DNA from: Competibacteraceae bacterium UBA2788
GTDB taxonomy: Bacteria > Pseudomonadota > Gammaproteobacteria > Competibacterales > Competibacteraceae
Length of the DNA: 9,471 bases
Reading direction: 5' to 3'
Assembly (NCBI GenBank): GCA_002352185.1
Contig: DEHY01000105.1
Coordinates: forward strand, 1-9,471
Below the pieces are notes generated by a model. It saw nothing but the letters and a program-made list of their open reading frames with translations, was not told the DNA's origin and made no database searches. Shown one piece after another: positions 1 to 6,791 of this stretch (within the stretch, counting starts at the first letter, position 1; each line of letters starts with the position of its first letter). The translations under genes and the position numbers were made by a program.

Positions 1-578
1 GCAACGACTTCCGGCCAGTGCGTTGCCGCAGCACCGCAAAAAGCCTGATCGCCGCAGCCGAATTACGTCGCAGGATGGAAGGCGAGGGCTGGGCGGATGG
101 CCGGTGCGAGCCGATGGGTGAGCGGCTGCTGCCGGAATTCTTTCGCTTCAAACGCGACATTCAGGGCGATCTGGAAGGCCGCAGCCATCTCGAACAAAAC
201 CTGTTCGACCCGATGGCCTGGATCGTGACTTCGCCGCGTCCGCTGCTGACTGCGGCGCAGGTCAACACCCAGGTGGAATTCGACCGCACCTTCCGCACCA
301 TCGTCCGGGAACATGGCTATCAGGGCAAGCGGGTCCTGTATGTTTCCGGCCTCAATATCGACATCTCGCCCCAGGCTGGACAGCGCTTTCCGCTGACCAA
401 GTTCGTGCCTTGGGCAGCTTTCATTCAGCAGCCGGACGGTTCCCATGACACCCTGGAACAGATCGAGCTTCTGGCGCGACTGCGCGAGCAGCCCAGCGAA
501 AATCCCGATCAGATCGATCTGGAAGACGCCATCCACCAGATGGAGCAGTTTCAGCAAATCCACATTGAAGCCTCCTGA
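1..578 (+). CDS. Unidentified protein, 5'-truncated by the window edge
   Basis: The frame is open from base 3 to the TGA at 576-578, with no stop at the left edge, so the true start probably lies outside the window. A GTG at 18 is the first in-frame start codon, but residues continue upstream of it without a break. At least 191 residues are visible. I do not recognise the family. The product looks soluble: no signal peptide or membrane segment is visible. It has a basic, helix-prone N-terminal part (AAELRRRMEGEGW), a central aromatic stretch (FFRFKRDI, then FDPMAWIVTSPRPLL) and a strand-like segment (GKRVLYVSGLNIDISP). The C-terminus is acidic and glutamine-rich, suggesting a helix (IDLEDAIHQMEQFQQIH). 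Codon use is GC-rich like its neighbours, which supports a real gene. mobB follows 153 bases later on the same strand, but nothing in the protein suggests a molybdenum role. Confidence 0.6.
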   Translation, partial: NDFRPVRCRSTAKSLIAAAELRRRMEGEGWADGRCEPMGERLLPEFFRFKRDIQGDLEGRSHLEQNLFDPMAWIVTSPRPLLTAAQVNTQVEFDRTFRTIVREHGYQGKRVLYVSGLNIDISPQAGQRFPLTKFVPWAAFIQQPDGSHDTLEQIELLARLREQPSENPDQIDLEDAIHQMEQFQQIHIEAS

Positions 579-594
579 TTCGTCGCAGGAACCG

Positions 595-735
595 ATGTCT
601 GTAAACCGGGTGGAAACTGCCTTGAGAGTTGCCAGCAGCTTGACTGATCGGTGTTATGCGCGCCGGTGGTCGCGCCGGGCGAATGCACGGGCGCAACCGG
701 AAGCGGATTGGCCGCGCCTGAAGGATGCAGCTTGA
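595..735 (+). CDS. Possible 46-residue ORF coupled to mobB
   Basis: ATG at 595 is preceded by AGGA at 587-590 with a 4-base spacer. The frame runs to TGA at 733-735, and that stop overlaps the TTG start of mobB at 732 (sequence TTGA), an arrangement that often couples translation. The predicted peptide is basic, with many Arg and two Trp, and has no recognisable domain or membrane segment. It could be a real small protein, a leader whose translation helps mobB start, or chance in GC-rich DNA. Length and composition alone cannot separate these, so confidence is low. Confidence 0.25.
   Translation: MSVNRVETALRVASSLTDRCYARRWSRRANARAQPEADWPRLKDAA
720..725 (+). promoter_or_regulatory. Ribosome binding site deciding the mobB TTG start
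   Basis: GAAGGA lies six bases before TTG at 732. This is the only good Shine-Dalgarno match near the N-terminus of the conserved MobB domain, and it places the start directly before the family's characteristic KVLGVSGWSG opening. It argues against the longer frame that opens at GTG 651. Confidence 0.6.
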
Positions 736-1247
736 AAGTTCTTGGCGTCAGCGGCTGGAGCGGCTGCGGTAAAACCACACTGATTAGCGCCCTGATCCCC
801 CGATTGCGGGCGCGGGGTCTGACCGTATCCACCCTGAAACATGCCCATCACGATGTGGATCTGGATACGCCCGGCAAGGACACCTGGCGCCATCGCGAGG
901 CCGGCGCACAGGAGGTGATGCTGGCGACGGGCCGCCGCTGGGCATTATTGCACGAGCTGCGCGAAGCGCCGGAACCCCCGCTGGATGAACTGTTGACCCA
1001 CCTGCAACCCGTAGATGTGGTGCTGGTGGAAGGCTGGAAGACCGGCGCTTACCCCAAGCTGGAACTCTGGCGACCCACCTTTGAGGCTCCACCGCCGCGC
1101 TTCCCGGAGGATCCCGCCATCATCGCCGTCGCTTGCGCTCCATTGCTCGATCCAGCGGCATACGGACGACCTGAACTGCCCGTGTTTCCGCTGGCCAATG
1201 TGGACGACATCACCGATTTCATTGCCCGGTTTGCCCGCACGCCTTAA
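732..1247 (+). CDS. mobB: Molybdopterin-guanine dinucleotide biosynthesis protein MobB
   Basis: MobB is a small cytoplasmic P-loop GTP-binding protein that assists MobA when GMP is attached to molybdopterin, giving the bis-MGD cofactor of DMSO-reductase-family enzymes such as formate dehydrogenase and nitrate reductase. The product from TTG 732 has 171 residues, usual for stand-alone MobB. The Walker A loop is GWSGCGKTT (residues 8-16). The family block KHAHHDVDLDTPGKD (36-50), followed by WRHREAGA (52-59), is intact. A Walker B-like strand VVLVEGWK (96-103) follows, then PKLEL (108-112). The C-terminus ends after the usual alternating strands and helices. TTG is preferred over GTG 651 because GAAGGA sits six bases upstream and the conserved domain starts at residue 2. 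No mobA or moeA is visible beside it. Family assignment is firm; the molybdoenzyme served cannot be told from this window. Confidence 0.93.
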   Translation: MKVLGVSGWSGCGKTTLISALIPRLRARGLTVSTLKHAHHDVDLDTPGKDTWRHREAGAQEVMLATGRRWALLHELREAPEPPLDELLTHLQPVDVVLVEGWKTGAYPKLELWRPTFEAPPPRFPEDPAIIAVACAPLLDPAAYGRPELPVFPLANVDDITDFIARFARTP

Positions 1248-1316
1248 TCCGTGGCTTGATGCAGGCGGTTCGGGTTTCAGCCGTCGGCATGATGCATGTT
1301 GACGCAGGTACCTGTT
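1248..1316. other. Convergent intergenic gap with 10-bp palindrome
   Basis: These 69 bases separate mobB (+) from the isomerase gene (-), which end facing each other. A terminator serving one or both would be expected, but no GC-rich stem followed by a T run is visible on either strand. The only symmetrical element is the perfect 10-bp palindrome CAGGTACCTG at 1305-1314. It has no loop and so is not a normal hairpin terminator. Confidence 0.4.
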
Positions 1317-1970
1317 TCAAGCGCCGAGGTCGCGCCATTGATTGATCCGCCGGGTGGCGAAATCCAGCGCGTCGTCGAGCCGATCATTGCCCCAGAACAT
1401 CTCGCCGCGCACAAAAAACGTCGGGGCGCCAAAGATGCCCAGCGCTTGCGCGGATTCAGTGTTCTCCCTGAGCCTGAGCTTGTTTTGCTCCGACTGCGCC
1501 AGTTCGATGATCTCGTCCGCCGGAAGTCCGAGATCGGCCAGCGCTTCGGCAACCGTTTCGGAGGCGTTGATATCCCGATCGGCGACAAAATTCAGCAGCA
1601 TGATCTTTTTGCAGTACTCGCCGATCCATGGCTGGTCGGCTCCGATCAGCGCAACGCGCAAGGGCAGCACCGCACGCCGTGGAAATACCGTCGGCTGCTT
1701 CCACGGCACGCCGTACTTTGCGCACTGGCGCGCCATGTCCTTCCACATGTACGCGCCTTGCTGTTTGTATAGCACGAACGGCGATGTATTCCAGCCGAAC
1801 GACTGGAAGATCGGGCCGAGCAGGAAAGGCGTCCAGACTATCTTGACGTTGCGTTTTGTCGCCTCCTGCTCGATGCGCATGACGCTGATGTGGCTGTAGT
1901 TGCTGCCGAAGTCGAACCAGAAGTCGATCTGGGAAGCCGCATCGGCAGGCTGAGGCGTTGGTTCGGTCAT
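1317..1970 (-). CDS. 2-hydroxychromene-2-carboxylate isomerase / kappa-class GST-like DsbA-fold protein
   Basis: The 217-residue product matches the NahD / kappa-class glutathione transferase family, which has a thioredoxin-like fold with an inserted helical domain. Characterised members isomerise 2-hydroxychromene-2-carboxylate with glutathione during naphthalene breakdown; many relatives have unknown substrates. Visible hallmarks are the N-terminal strand and active loop FWFDFGSNYSHIS (17-29), where Ser23 matches the glutathione-thiol-binding serine, the cis-proline loop GIFGAPTFF (178-186) with Pro183, and MFWGNDRLDD (191-200). There is no CxxC, so it is not a thiol oxidoreductase. The start ATG at 1970 has GGAGA seven bases upstream. 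It lies 59 bases after the acyl-CoA synthetase on the same strand, so co-transcription is likely. No other naphthalene genes are present, so the classical naphthalene role is doubtful; an isomerase or glutathione-dependent step on the ligase's substrate is a reasonable guess. Confidence 0.87.
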   Translation of the reverse strand: MTEPTPQPADAASQIDFWFDFGSNYSHISVMRIEQEATKRNVKIVWTPFLLGPIFQSFGWNTSPFVLYKQQGAYMWKDMARQCAKYGVPWKQPTVFPRRAVLPLRVALIGADQPWIGEYCKKIMLLNFVADRDINASETVAEALADLGLPADEIIELAQSEQNKLRLRENTESAQALGIFGAPTFFVRGEMFWGNDRLDDALDFATRRINQWRDLGA

Positions 1971-2029
1971 CGATATTTCTCCACTGCGTTCGGATACAGG
2001 CGATAGTCGCGGTGATCGTTTCGAGACCC

Positions 2030-3568
2030 TCAGCCGGATTGCCGCTGAAGTTCCCGCAACTCCCGCCGTAACACCTTGCCCGCCGCCGAAATCGGCAAAG
2101 ACGCTACGAATTCGACCGAACGGGGAATTTTATAGCGGGCCAGCCGGTCGCCGAGATGGGCCAGCAGCTCTTCGGCGGCGGCGGGCTGGTTCGGTTTTAA
2201 CACCACGAACGCCTTGCCGACCTCACCCCATTTGGCATCGGGAACGCCGATCACCGCGCATTGAAATACTGCCGGGTGCTGATAAAGCGCCGCCTCGATT
2301 TCCGCCGGATAGACGTTCTCACCGCCGGAAATGAACATGTCCTTGAGCCGATCCACAATAGTGAAATACCAGCCCTCGTCATAACGCGCCAGATCGCCGG
2401 TGTGAAACCAGCCGTCGGCGTCAATCGCTTCCGCCCAGGCTGCGGCGTTATTGAAATAACCGGAAGCGATGCTGGGGCCTTTTAACACCAGCTCGCCGAC
2501 CTGATTTGGCCCCAACGACTGGTTATTGCCATCCACGATTCGCGCATCAATGAAATAATTCGGTCGTCCAATGCTGCCCGCTTTACGAATGGCATCCTCC
2601 GGCGCCAAGGCAAACAGCCCCGGTCCAAACTCAGTCATGCCGAAGCCTTGCTTAAAGCGGATGCCTTTTTCGCGGGTGTACTGCTCGACCAGAGGCACCG
2701 GCAATGGAGCGCCGCCGCTGGTGCAGAAGCGCAGCGAACTTAAATCGGCGGCAGCCCACGCCGACGTTTGCGTCAGCATCTGATACATTGCCGGCACCGC
2801 CGCAAAGACCGTGATCCGCTCCCACTCGATGAGGCGCAACACCTGTTCCGGGTCAAAGCGCTTCATCAGCACCGTAGTCCCGCCGAGAATGATTTGCGGC
2901 AGGGTGTAAACAAACAGCCCGCCGACGTGAAACAGCGGGAATACATTGAGATAGATGTCGCCGCGACCGAGATCGTGAATGACGGTATTCAGGCAATTCC
3001 AGGCGATCTGGCGGTGGCTGATCTGTGCGCCTTTGGCCATGCCGGTGGTGCCGCCGGTGAAGACAATCGCCGCAATAGCTTCGCTATCCAGCGTTGCGCA
3101 GGTGCAGGGGGTTACTGAAGCAGAGTCCAGAATGTCGCCGAAATGCCGACTGCCGGGAATGCCCGTGCCGTCCAGATGAATCCAATGCCGCACTGATGTT
3201 GCCGCTTGCGCCAATGAGGCGACACTGTCTTTGAAGGCGTCGTCGTAAATGAGCGCGGCTGGAGTGACGGCGGCGAGAATCTGTTGCAATTCGCGCCAAT
3301 GCAGCCGCCAGTTCAACGCGGTATGAATCGCGCCCAATTTACCGCAGGCGAACAGCAAATCCAGATGCTCAACCCCATCCTGCGCAAGGATGGCGACCCG
3401 GTCGCCTTTTTCGATGCCGGAAGCGCGCAACCCATTTGCCAACCGCAGAGCGCGTTCATTGAGTTGCGCGTAATTCAGCCGCAGTTCGGGCATCTTGCCG
3501 GTATCTACCACCGCCAATGCTTCCGGGCTGTAAATCGCCCGCCGACCGAGATAGTCGCCGATATACAT
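2030..3568 (-). CDS. AMP-forming acyl-CoA synthetase (fatty-acid/aryl-CoA ligase family)
   Basis: This 512-residue enzyme of the ANL superfamily activates a carboxylic acid with ATP to an acyl-adenylate and then transfers it to CoA. All main motifs are present in order: phosphate-binding loop VFTGGTTGMAKG (169-180), GFGMTE (308-313), GWFHTGDLA (386-394), the hinge region DRLKDMFISGGENVYPAE (406-423), and the C-terminal GKVLRREL (497-504), whose Lys498 is the adenylation lysine. Length is normal for a medium/long-chain or aromatic acid ligase. The start ATG 3568 has a GGGGGA purine tract nine bases upstream. The gene begins 30 bases after the superoxide dismutase stop and is followed by the isomerase gene, suggesting a three-gene transcript. 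The substrate cannot be read from sequence by eye; long-chain, short-chain or cyclic acids are all possible. No signal peptide is visible, so it is probably cytoplasmic. Confidence 0.92.
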   Translation of the reverse strand: MYIGDYLGRRAIYSPEALAVVDTGKMPELRLNYAQLNERALRLANGLRASGIEKGDRVAILAQDGVEHLDLLFACGKLGAIHTALNWRLHWRELQQILAAVTPAALIYDDAFKDSVASLAQAATSVRHWIHLDGTGIPGSRHFGDILDSASVTPCTCATLDSEAIAAIVFTGGTTGMAKGAQISHRQIAWNCLNTVIHDLGRGDIYLNVFPLFHVGGLFVYTLPQIILGGTTVLMKRFDPEQVLRLIEWERITVFAAVPAMYQMLTQTSAWAAADLSSLRFCTSGGAPLPVPLVEQYTREKGIRFKQGFGMTEFGPGLFALAPEDAIRKAGSIGRPNYFIDARIVDGNNQSLGPNQVGELVLKGPSIASGYFNNAAAWAEAIDADGWFHTGDLARYDEGWYFTIVDRLKDMFISGGENVYPAEIEAALYQHPAVFQCAVIGVPDAKWGEVGKAFVVLKPNQPAAAEELLAHLGDRLARYKIPRSVEFVASLPISAAGKVLRRELRELQRQSG

Positions 3569-3598
3569 CCGTCTTTATCCCCCTGCGGTGTTTATCAA

Positions 3599-4318
3599 TC
3601 AGGCCGCCAGATTCCGGGCGGCAAAATCCCAGTTGATCAGCTGATCGAGTACGGCGGCTATGTAATCCACGCGCCGGTTCTGATAATCCAGATAATAGGC
3701 GTGTTCCCAGACATCAATGGTCAATAGCGGCTTCTGGCCGTGAGCAGCCGGCGTATCGGCATTGCCGGTTTTTCGGATCGCCACTCCGTCGCCGTCTTTG
3801 ACCAGCCAGGCCCAGCCGCTGCCAAACTGACTGGCGGCGGCCTTGGCGAATTCGGCCTTGAATGCATCGAAGCTGCCGAAGGATTTCTCAATGGCCTGGA
3901 TCAGAGCGCCGGTCGGTTTACCGCCGCCTTGGGGGCGCAGACTGTTCCAATAGAAGGTGTGATTCCATATCTGCGCGGCATTGTTAAAAACCGCGATTTG
4001 GTCCGCCTTGTCGGCGGTCGTCTTAATCACTGCCTCCAATGATTGATCCGCCAGCGGCGTACCGGCGACCAGTTCGTTGAGTTTGTTTACGTAGCCCTGA
4101 TGGTGCTTGCCGTAGTGGAAACCAATGGTCTGCGCCGAAATGGCCGGACTCAGGGCATTGTCGGCGTAGGGCAGCGGCGGCAGGGTAAAGGGGCCGCTGG
4201 CGGCGCGGGCCGGGCGGATTCCGGTCAAGCCGCCAACAGCCAGCGCGGCGGAACCGGCCAGCAGGGTGGTCAGGAACCGGCGGCGATCCAGGGAACAGTC
4301 GGGCAAGGCGGTGAACAT
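3599..4318 (-). CDS. Iron-type superoxide dismutase with Tat signal peptide
   Basis: This enzyme converts superoxide to oxygen and hydrogen peroxide. The 239-residue product starts with a twin-arginine signal: R12-R13 in DRRRFL, a hydrophobic stretch at 18-33, and a probable Ala-X-Ala cleavage site RPARA (35-39). The folded protein is therefore predicted to be exported to the periplasm. The mature part is a complete Fe/Mn superoxide dismutase of about 200 residues. Metal ligands align with E. coli FeSOD as His68 (FHYGKHH), His120 (WNHTFYW), Asp202 and His206 (DVWEH). Gln116 in NNAAQIWNH occupies the FeSOD second-sphere glutamine position, favouring iron over manganese. The ATG at 4318 has GAGGAG eight bases upstream. 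The acyl-CoA synthetase gene follows after 30 bases. Periplasmic dismutases are more often Cu/Zn enzymes, so an exported Fe type is somewhat unusual. Metal use is inferred. Confidence 0.94.
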   Translation of the reverse strand: MFTALPDCSLDRRRFLTTLLAGSAALAVGGLTGIRPARAASGPFTLPPLPYADNALSPAISAQTIGFHYGKHHQGYVNKLNELVAGTPLADQSLEAVIKTTADKADQIAVFNNAAQIWNHTFYWNSLRPQGGGKPTGALIQAIEKSFGSFDAFKAEFAKAAASQFGSGWAWLVKDGDGVAIRKTGNADTPAAHGQKPLLTIDVWEHAYYLDYQNRRVDYIAAVLDQLINWDFAARNLAA

Positions 4319-4326
4319 CGGTGAGA

Positions 4327-4332
4327 CTCCTC
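4327..4332 (-). promoter_or_regulatory. Ribosome binding site of the exported superoxide dismutase
   Basis: GAGGAG on the minus strand lies eight bases before ATG 4318. It fixes the start upstream of the twin-arginine signal, so the signal peptide is part of the translated protein and not an artefact of an over-long frame. Confidence 0.6.
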
Positions 4333-4361
4333 ATTGCAGCGGCAGTGGGCCGACAGGAAAA

Positions 4362-4367
4362 ATCATA
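4362..4367 (-). promoter_or_regulatory. Possible -10 element upstream of sod
   Basis: TATGAT (minus strand) matches the sigma-70 -10 consensus at five of six bases and lies 43 bases before the sod start codon, beyond the inverted repeat at 4402-4444. No convincing -35 hexamer sits 16-18 bases upstream, so this is a weak suggestion of an independent promoter for sod, the ligase and the isomerase. Confidence 0.2.
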
Positions 4368-4401
4368 CCCATTCTTGCTGATACAGGGCGGCCAAGCGAA
4401 T

Positions 4402-4444
4402 CGCCAACCCGGTCACGGTGTAACTGGCTGTGGCCGGGTTGGCG
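4402..4444. repeat. 11-bp perfect inverted repeat between DUF3141 gene and sod
   Basis: CGCCAACCCGG at 4402-4412 is the exact reverse complement of CCGGGTTGGCG at 4434-4444, with a 21-base spacer that can pair three more bases (CAC 4414-4416 with GTG 4430-4432). As RNA it forms a strong hairpin 25 bases after the DUF3141 stop codon. On the minus strand no T run follows the stem, so it is not a textbook intrinsic terminator. It could slow RNA polymerase, protect the upstream message from 3' decay, or be a dispersed palindromic repeat. It separates two functionally distinct gene groups, which fits a boundary role. Confidence 0.6.
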
Positions 4445-4469
4445 TTTCCGGATACCGCGTTGGCTCCGC

Positions 4470-6716
4470 TCAGGCGTTTTGGTCCTGGCCCGCCGCATCG
4501 CCTCCGGTTTCAACCGCGCCGAACAGTTTTTCAATCTGCGCCAGCCGTTCCGCCCGTTCGCCGCTGACTTCTCCGGCTGCTGTAACGATCTTCCGGATCA
4601 TCTCCAGCATCTTCGCCCGGACATCGGCGTCGGCGGGCAGCATCTGCGGAATCGCGGCCAGCGCGCCGTTGCGGTCGAGCAGCAGCCCGAAGAACTGTTC
4701 CCGCAGCAGCCGCTTGAACTCCTCCAGCGTCAGGCCGCCGTGTTCGGCGCGAATCAGGCGCAGTTCGTTAAACGCACGCTCGTCCACGCCCGGCCCGGCC
4801 ATGCCGATGTAGACCAGACTGCGAATCGCCGCTTCGCGTAGCCCGCCCTCGGCGATGCGCGCCTTGAGTTCAGCCATGCGCTGCTGGATGAAAGCGATGC
4901 GCTCCGGTTCCACGCCGGGCCTCCGGCGCGGGCTGGCGTCCGATGCTCGCAGTCCGACCAGCGCCTGCAACAGCGGCGAACCGTAGATCGTGAGAAAAAT
5001 CTGCTCCAAGCTGCGATCCCGCAGATCGCGATAGCCGTCGAGCGCGGCGATCATGAAGTCCGAGATCATGGCCTGTGCCTGAACCAGCGGATTGTCAGGC
5101 GCAGCCGGCGTGCGCTGTCCGCGCACCTGTTCGGCCAGCTCGGCAATCTGCCGCATTAGCGGGTTGCGGTCCGAAAACAGTTCGTAGGGCAATTCGGAAG
5201 GGTTCAGTTTGTGCAGCCATTCGGCGGTTTTCTCATTGACGCACGCCTGGACAAAGGGCTGGAACAAGGTGCGATACAGGCCAAGGTTGATCTCCGACAC
5301 CCGCTGCGCGGCGGCAAAGCGGCGCTCGTTCTCGGGATCGGGCTGCACGATGGCCCGGAGGTGGTCCAGAGTGCGCGGCTCGAAGCGGGCGATCCAGTCG
5401 CCGCTGATGAGTTCGGGATTGGCCGCATCGGCGGTCTTGGGCGTCAGCACCGCCTCATACAGGCCGGGCGGCAGCACGTCGATGAGATCGATGTTGGAGG
5501 CGAATTCCTCGTGTTCCTTGCGGGCTACGCCGCCAGAGACGAAGATGCCCAAGTGGCCGATGCTCTCATGGATCGCGTAGACAATAGTCTGGCCGCAGGC
5601 GCGGATGTCGTCGTCCTTGCCGTACAGATCGACGATCCAGCCCAGCGCTTGTTGCGGCGGGGTGATGTTGTCACCCTTGGAGCAGAAGCAGACGATGGGG
5701 GAGCGGATGTTGCGCAGGTCGATGCGGACTCCGTCGCTGGTGACGATTTCGGCGGTCGCCAGCCGGTTGCCGACGAACAGTTCGTCAACGATCCACTGCA
5801 TTTCTTCAGCGTTAAGATTGACGTGGCCGCCCCACCATTTCTCGAATTCGAGGAAGCGCGGCCCCTCGGTGTCCACCTTTGACCAGAGGTCGTAGTTCTT
5901 GGTCCACAGCGTATTGGCGGGATTTTGCTGCTCGAAGTTGCCGACCAGATGCCCACCGTCGAACTTGCCCGCGCCCAGGTCGCTGGTCAGCGCGGTAACC
6001 CAGCTGCCGCCCGCCAGGCCGCCGGTGTAGCGCATCGGATTCTGGCCTTCGACCCCGGCCCAATACGACAGGGGCGAACCGGGGATGATGATCGGGCCGA
6101 ACAGCTCCGGTCGGGTCGCGGCCAGCATCATCACCGCCCAGCCGGCCTGGCAGTTGCCGATGACGCAGGGTTTACCGTCGGCGTCGGGGTGCAGCGCGAT
6201 GACCTTCTCCAGAAACACCGCCTCTGCTTTCATGATGCCTTCGATGGTCTGGCCCGGCATCGGGTCCGGGGTAAAACCGACGAAGTAGCAAGGATGGCCG
6301 GCGCGCATGGCGACGCCCAGCTCGCTGTCGGCCTTGAAGCCGCCGATCCCCGGCCCGTGCCCGGCACGTGGATCCACCACCACGAACGGGCGTTTCTTCG
6401 GGTTGATGATCACCCCTTCCGGCGGCTTGACCCGCACCAATCCGTAATTGACCGGGCGTTCAAAGGTCCGCCCGTCCAGCACCAGCTCGACATCGAAGCT
6501 CAGCACGTTGGGCACCGCCTTCGCTTTCTGGGCGTAGTACTGGTCGCTGCGCTGGCGCAGCACATCCCAGAACAGGATCGTGCGTTGCATCGCGTCGGCT
6601 GCATACTCGCCCAGCGGTCCCCAGGCTTGCAACACGGCGTTCATGCTCGCGGCGGGTTGCAGCGCAGCGGATGTTGTAATGGCGGGCAAGCCGCCAGTAT
6701 CGCTCGTTTTGGACAT
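4470..6716 (-). CDS. DUF3141 protein, PHA-synthase-like alpha/beta-hydrolase
   Basis: The 748-residue product matches the DUF3141 family, often labelled poly(3-hydroxyalkanoate) synthetase-like, with no settled biochemical role. The N-terminal 400 residues form an alpha/beta-hydrolase core: VVVDPRAGHGPGIGGF (112-127) resembles the oxyanion-side strand, and the nucleophile elbow is GNCQAG (187-192) with Cys189 instead of the usual Ser, as in PHA synthases. Asp349 (SKGDN) and His388 (SIGHLG) complete a likely triad; the Cys-Asp distance of 160 is close to the 161 of Cupriavidus PhaC (C319, D480, H508). Residues 430-748 are helical, rich in Glu, Arg and Leu, and have no counterpart in PhaC that I recognise. 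ATG 6716 has AGGA seven bases upstream. It follows pta by 75 bases. No signal peptide is visible. Polymer synthesis, thioester hydrolysis or acyl transfer are all possible. Confidence 0.88.
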   Translation of the reverse strand: MSKTSDTGGLPAITTSAALQPAASMNAVLQAWGPLGEYAADAMQRTILFWDVLRQRSDQYYAQKAKAVPNVLSFDVELVLDGRTFERPVNYGLVRVKPPEGVIINPKKRPFVVVDPRAGHGPGIGGFKADSELGVAMRAGHPCYFVGFTPDPMPGQTIEGIMKAEAVFLEKVIALHPDADGKPCVIGNCQAGWAVMMLAATRPELFGPIIIPGSPLSYWAGVEGQNPMRYTGGLAGGSWVTALTSDLGAGKFDGGHLVGNFEQQNPANTLWTKNYDLWSKVDTEGPRFLEFEKWWGGHVNLNAEEMQWIVDELFVGNRLATAEIVTSDGVRIDLRNIRSPIVCFCSKGDNITPPQQALGWIVDLYGKDDDIRACGQTIVYAIHESIGHLGIFVSGGVARKEHEEFASNIDLIDVLPPGLYEAVLTPKTADAANPELISGDWIARFEPRTLDHLRAIVQPDPENERRFAAAQRVSEINLGLYRTLFQPFVQACVNEKTAEWLHKLNPSELPYELFSDRNPLMRQIAELAEQVRGQRTPAAPDNPLVQAQAMISDFMIAALDGYRDLRDRSLEQIFLTIYGSPLLQALVGLRASDASPRRRPGVEPERIAFIQQRMAELKARIAEGGLREAAIRSLVYIGMAGPGVDERAFNELRLIRAEHGGLTLEEFKRLLREQFFGLLLDRNGALAAIPQMLPADADVRAKMLEMIRKIVTAAGEVSGERAERLAQIEKLFGAVETGGDAAGQDQNA

Positions 6717-6791
6717 TGCGGTTTCCTCGGTTCACGCTTGGCTTGTTCAACAGGATTCAATCCAGTTCGGGCCATAAGACTGACGCCGCCA

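Noticed and set aside
663..700. Imperfect GC-rich stem (CCGGT/ACCGG and GCGCC/GGCGC) before mobB
   Set aside because: The stem has an uneven internal loop, no T run, and lies in very GC-rich sequence where such pairing is expected by chance.
651..731. Longer mobB frame starting at GTG 651
   Set aside because: The extra 27 residues do not resemble the MobB family and no ribosome site precedes GTG 651, whereas TTG 732 has GAAGGA six bases upstream.
1305..1314. CAGGTACCTG palindrome as a bidirectional terminator
   Set aside because: With no loop bases and no T run on either side it cannot form a standard terminator hairpin. A 10-bp palindrome may be chance.
5211..5882. Long plus-strand open frame opposite the DUF3141 gene
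   Set aside because: It is the antisense shadow of a strongly conserved coding region in GC-rich DNA and shows no recognisable domain or ribosome site.
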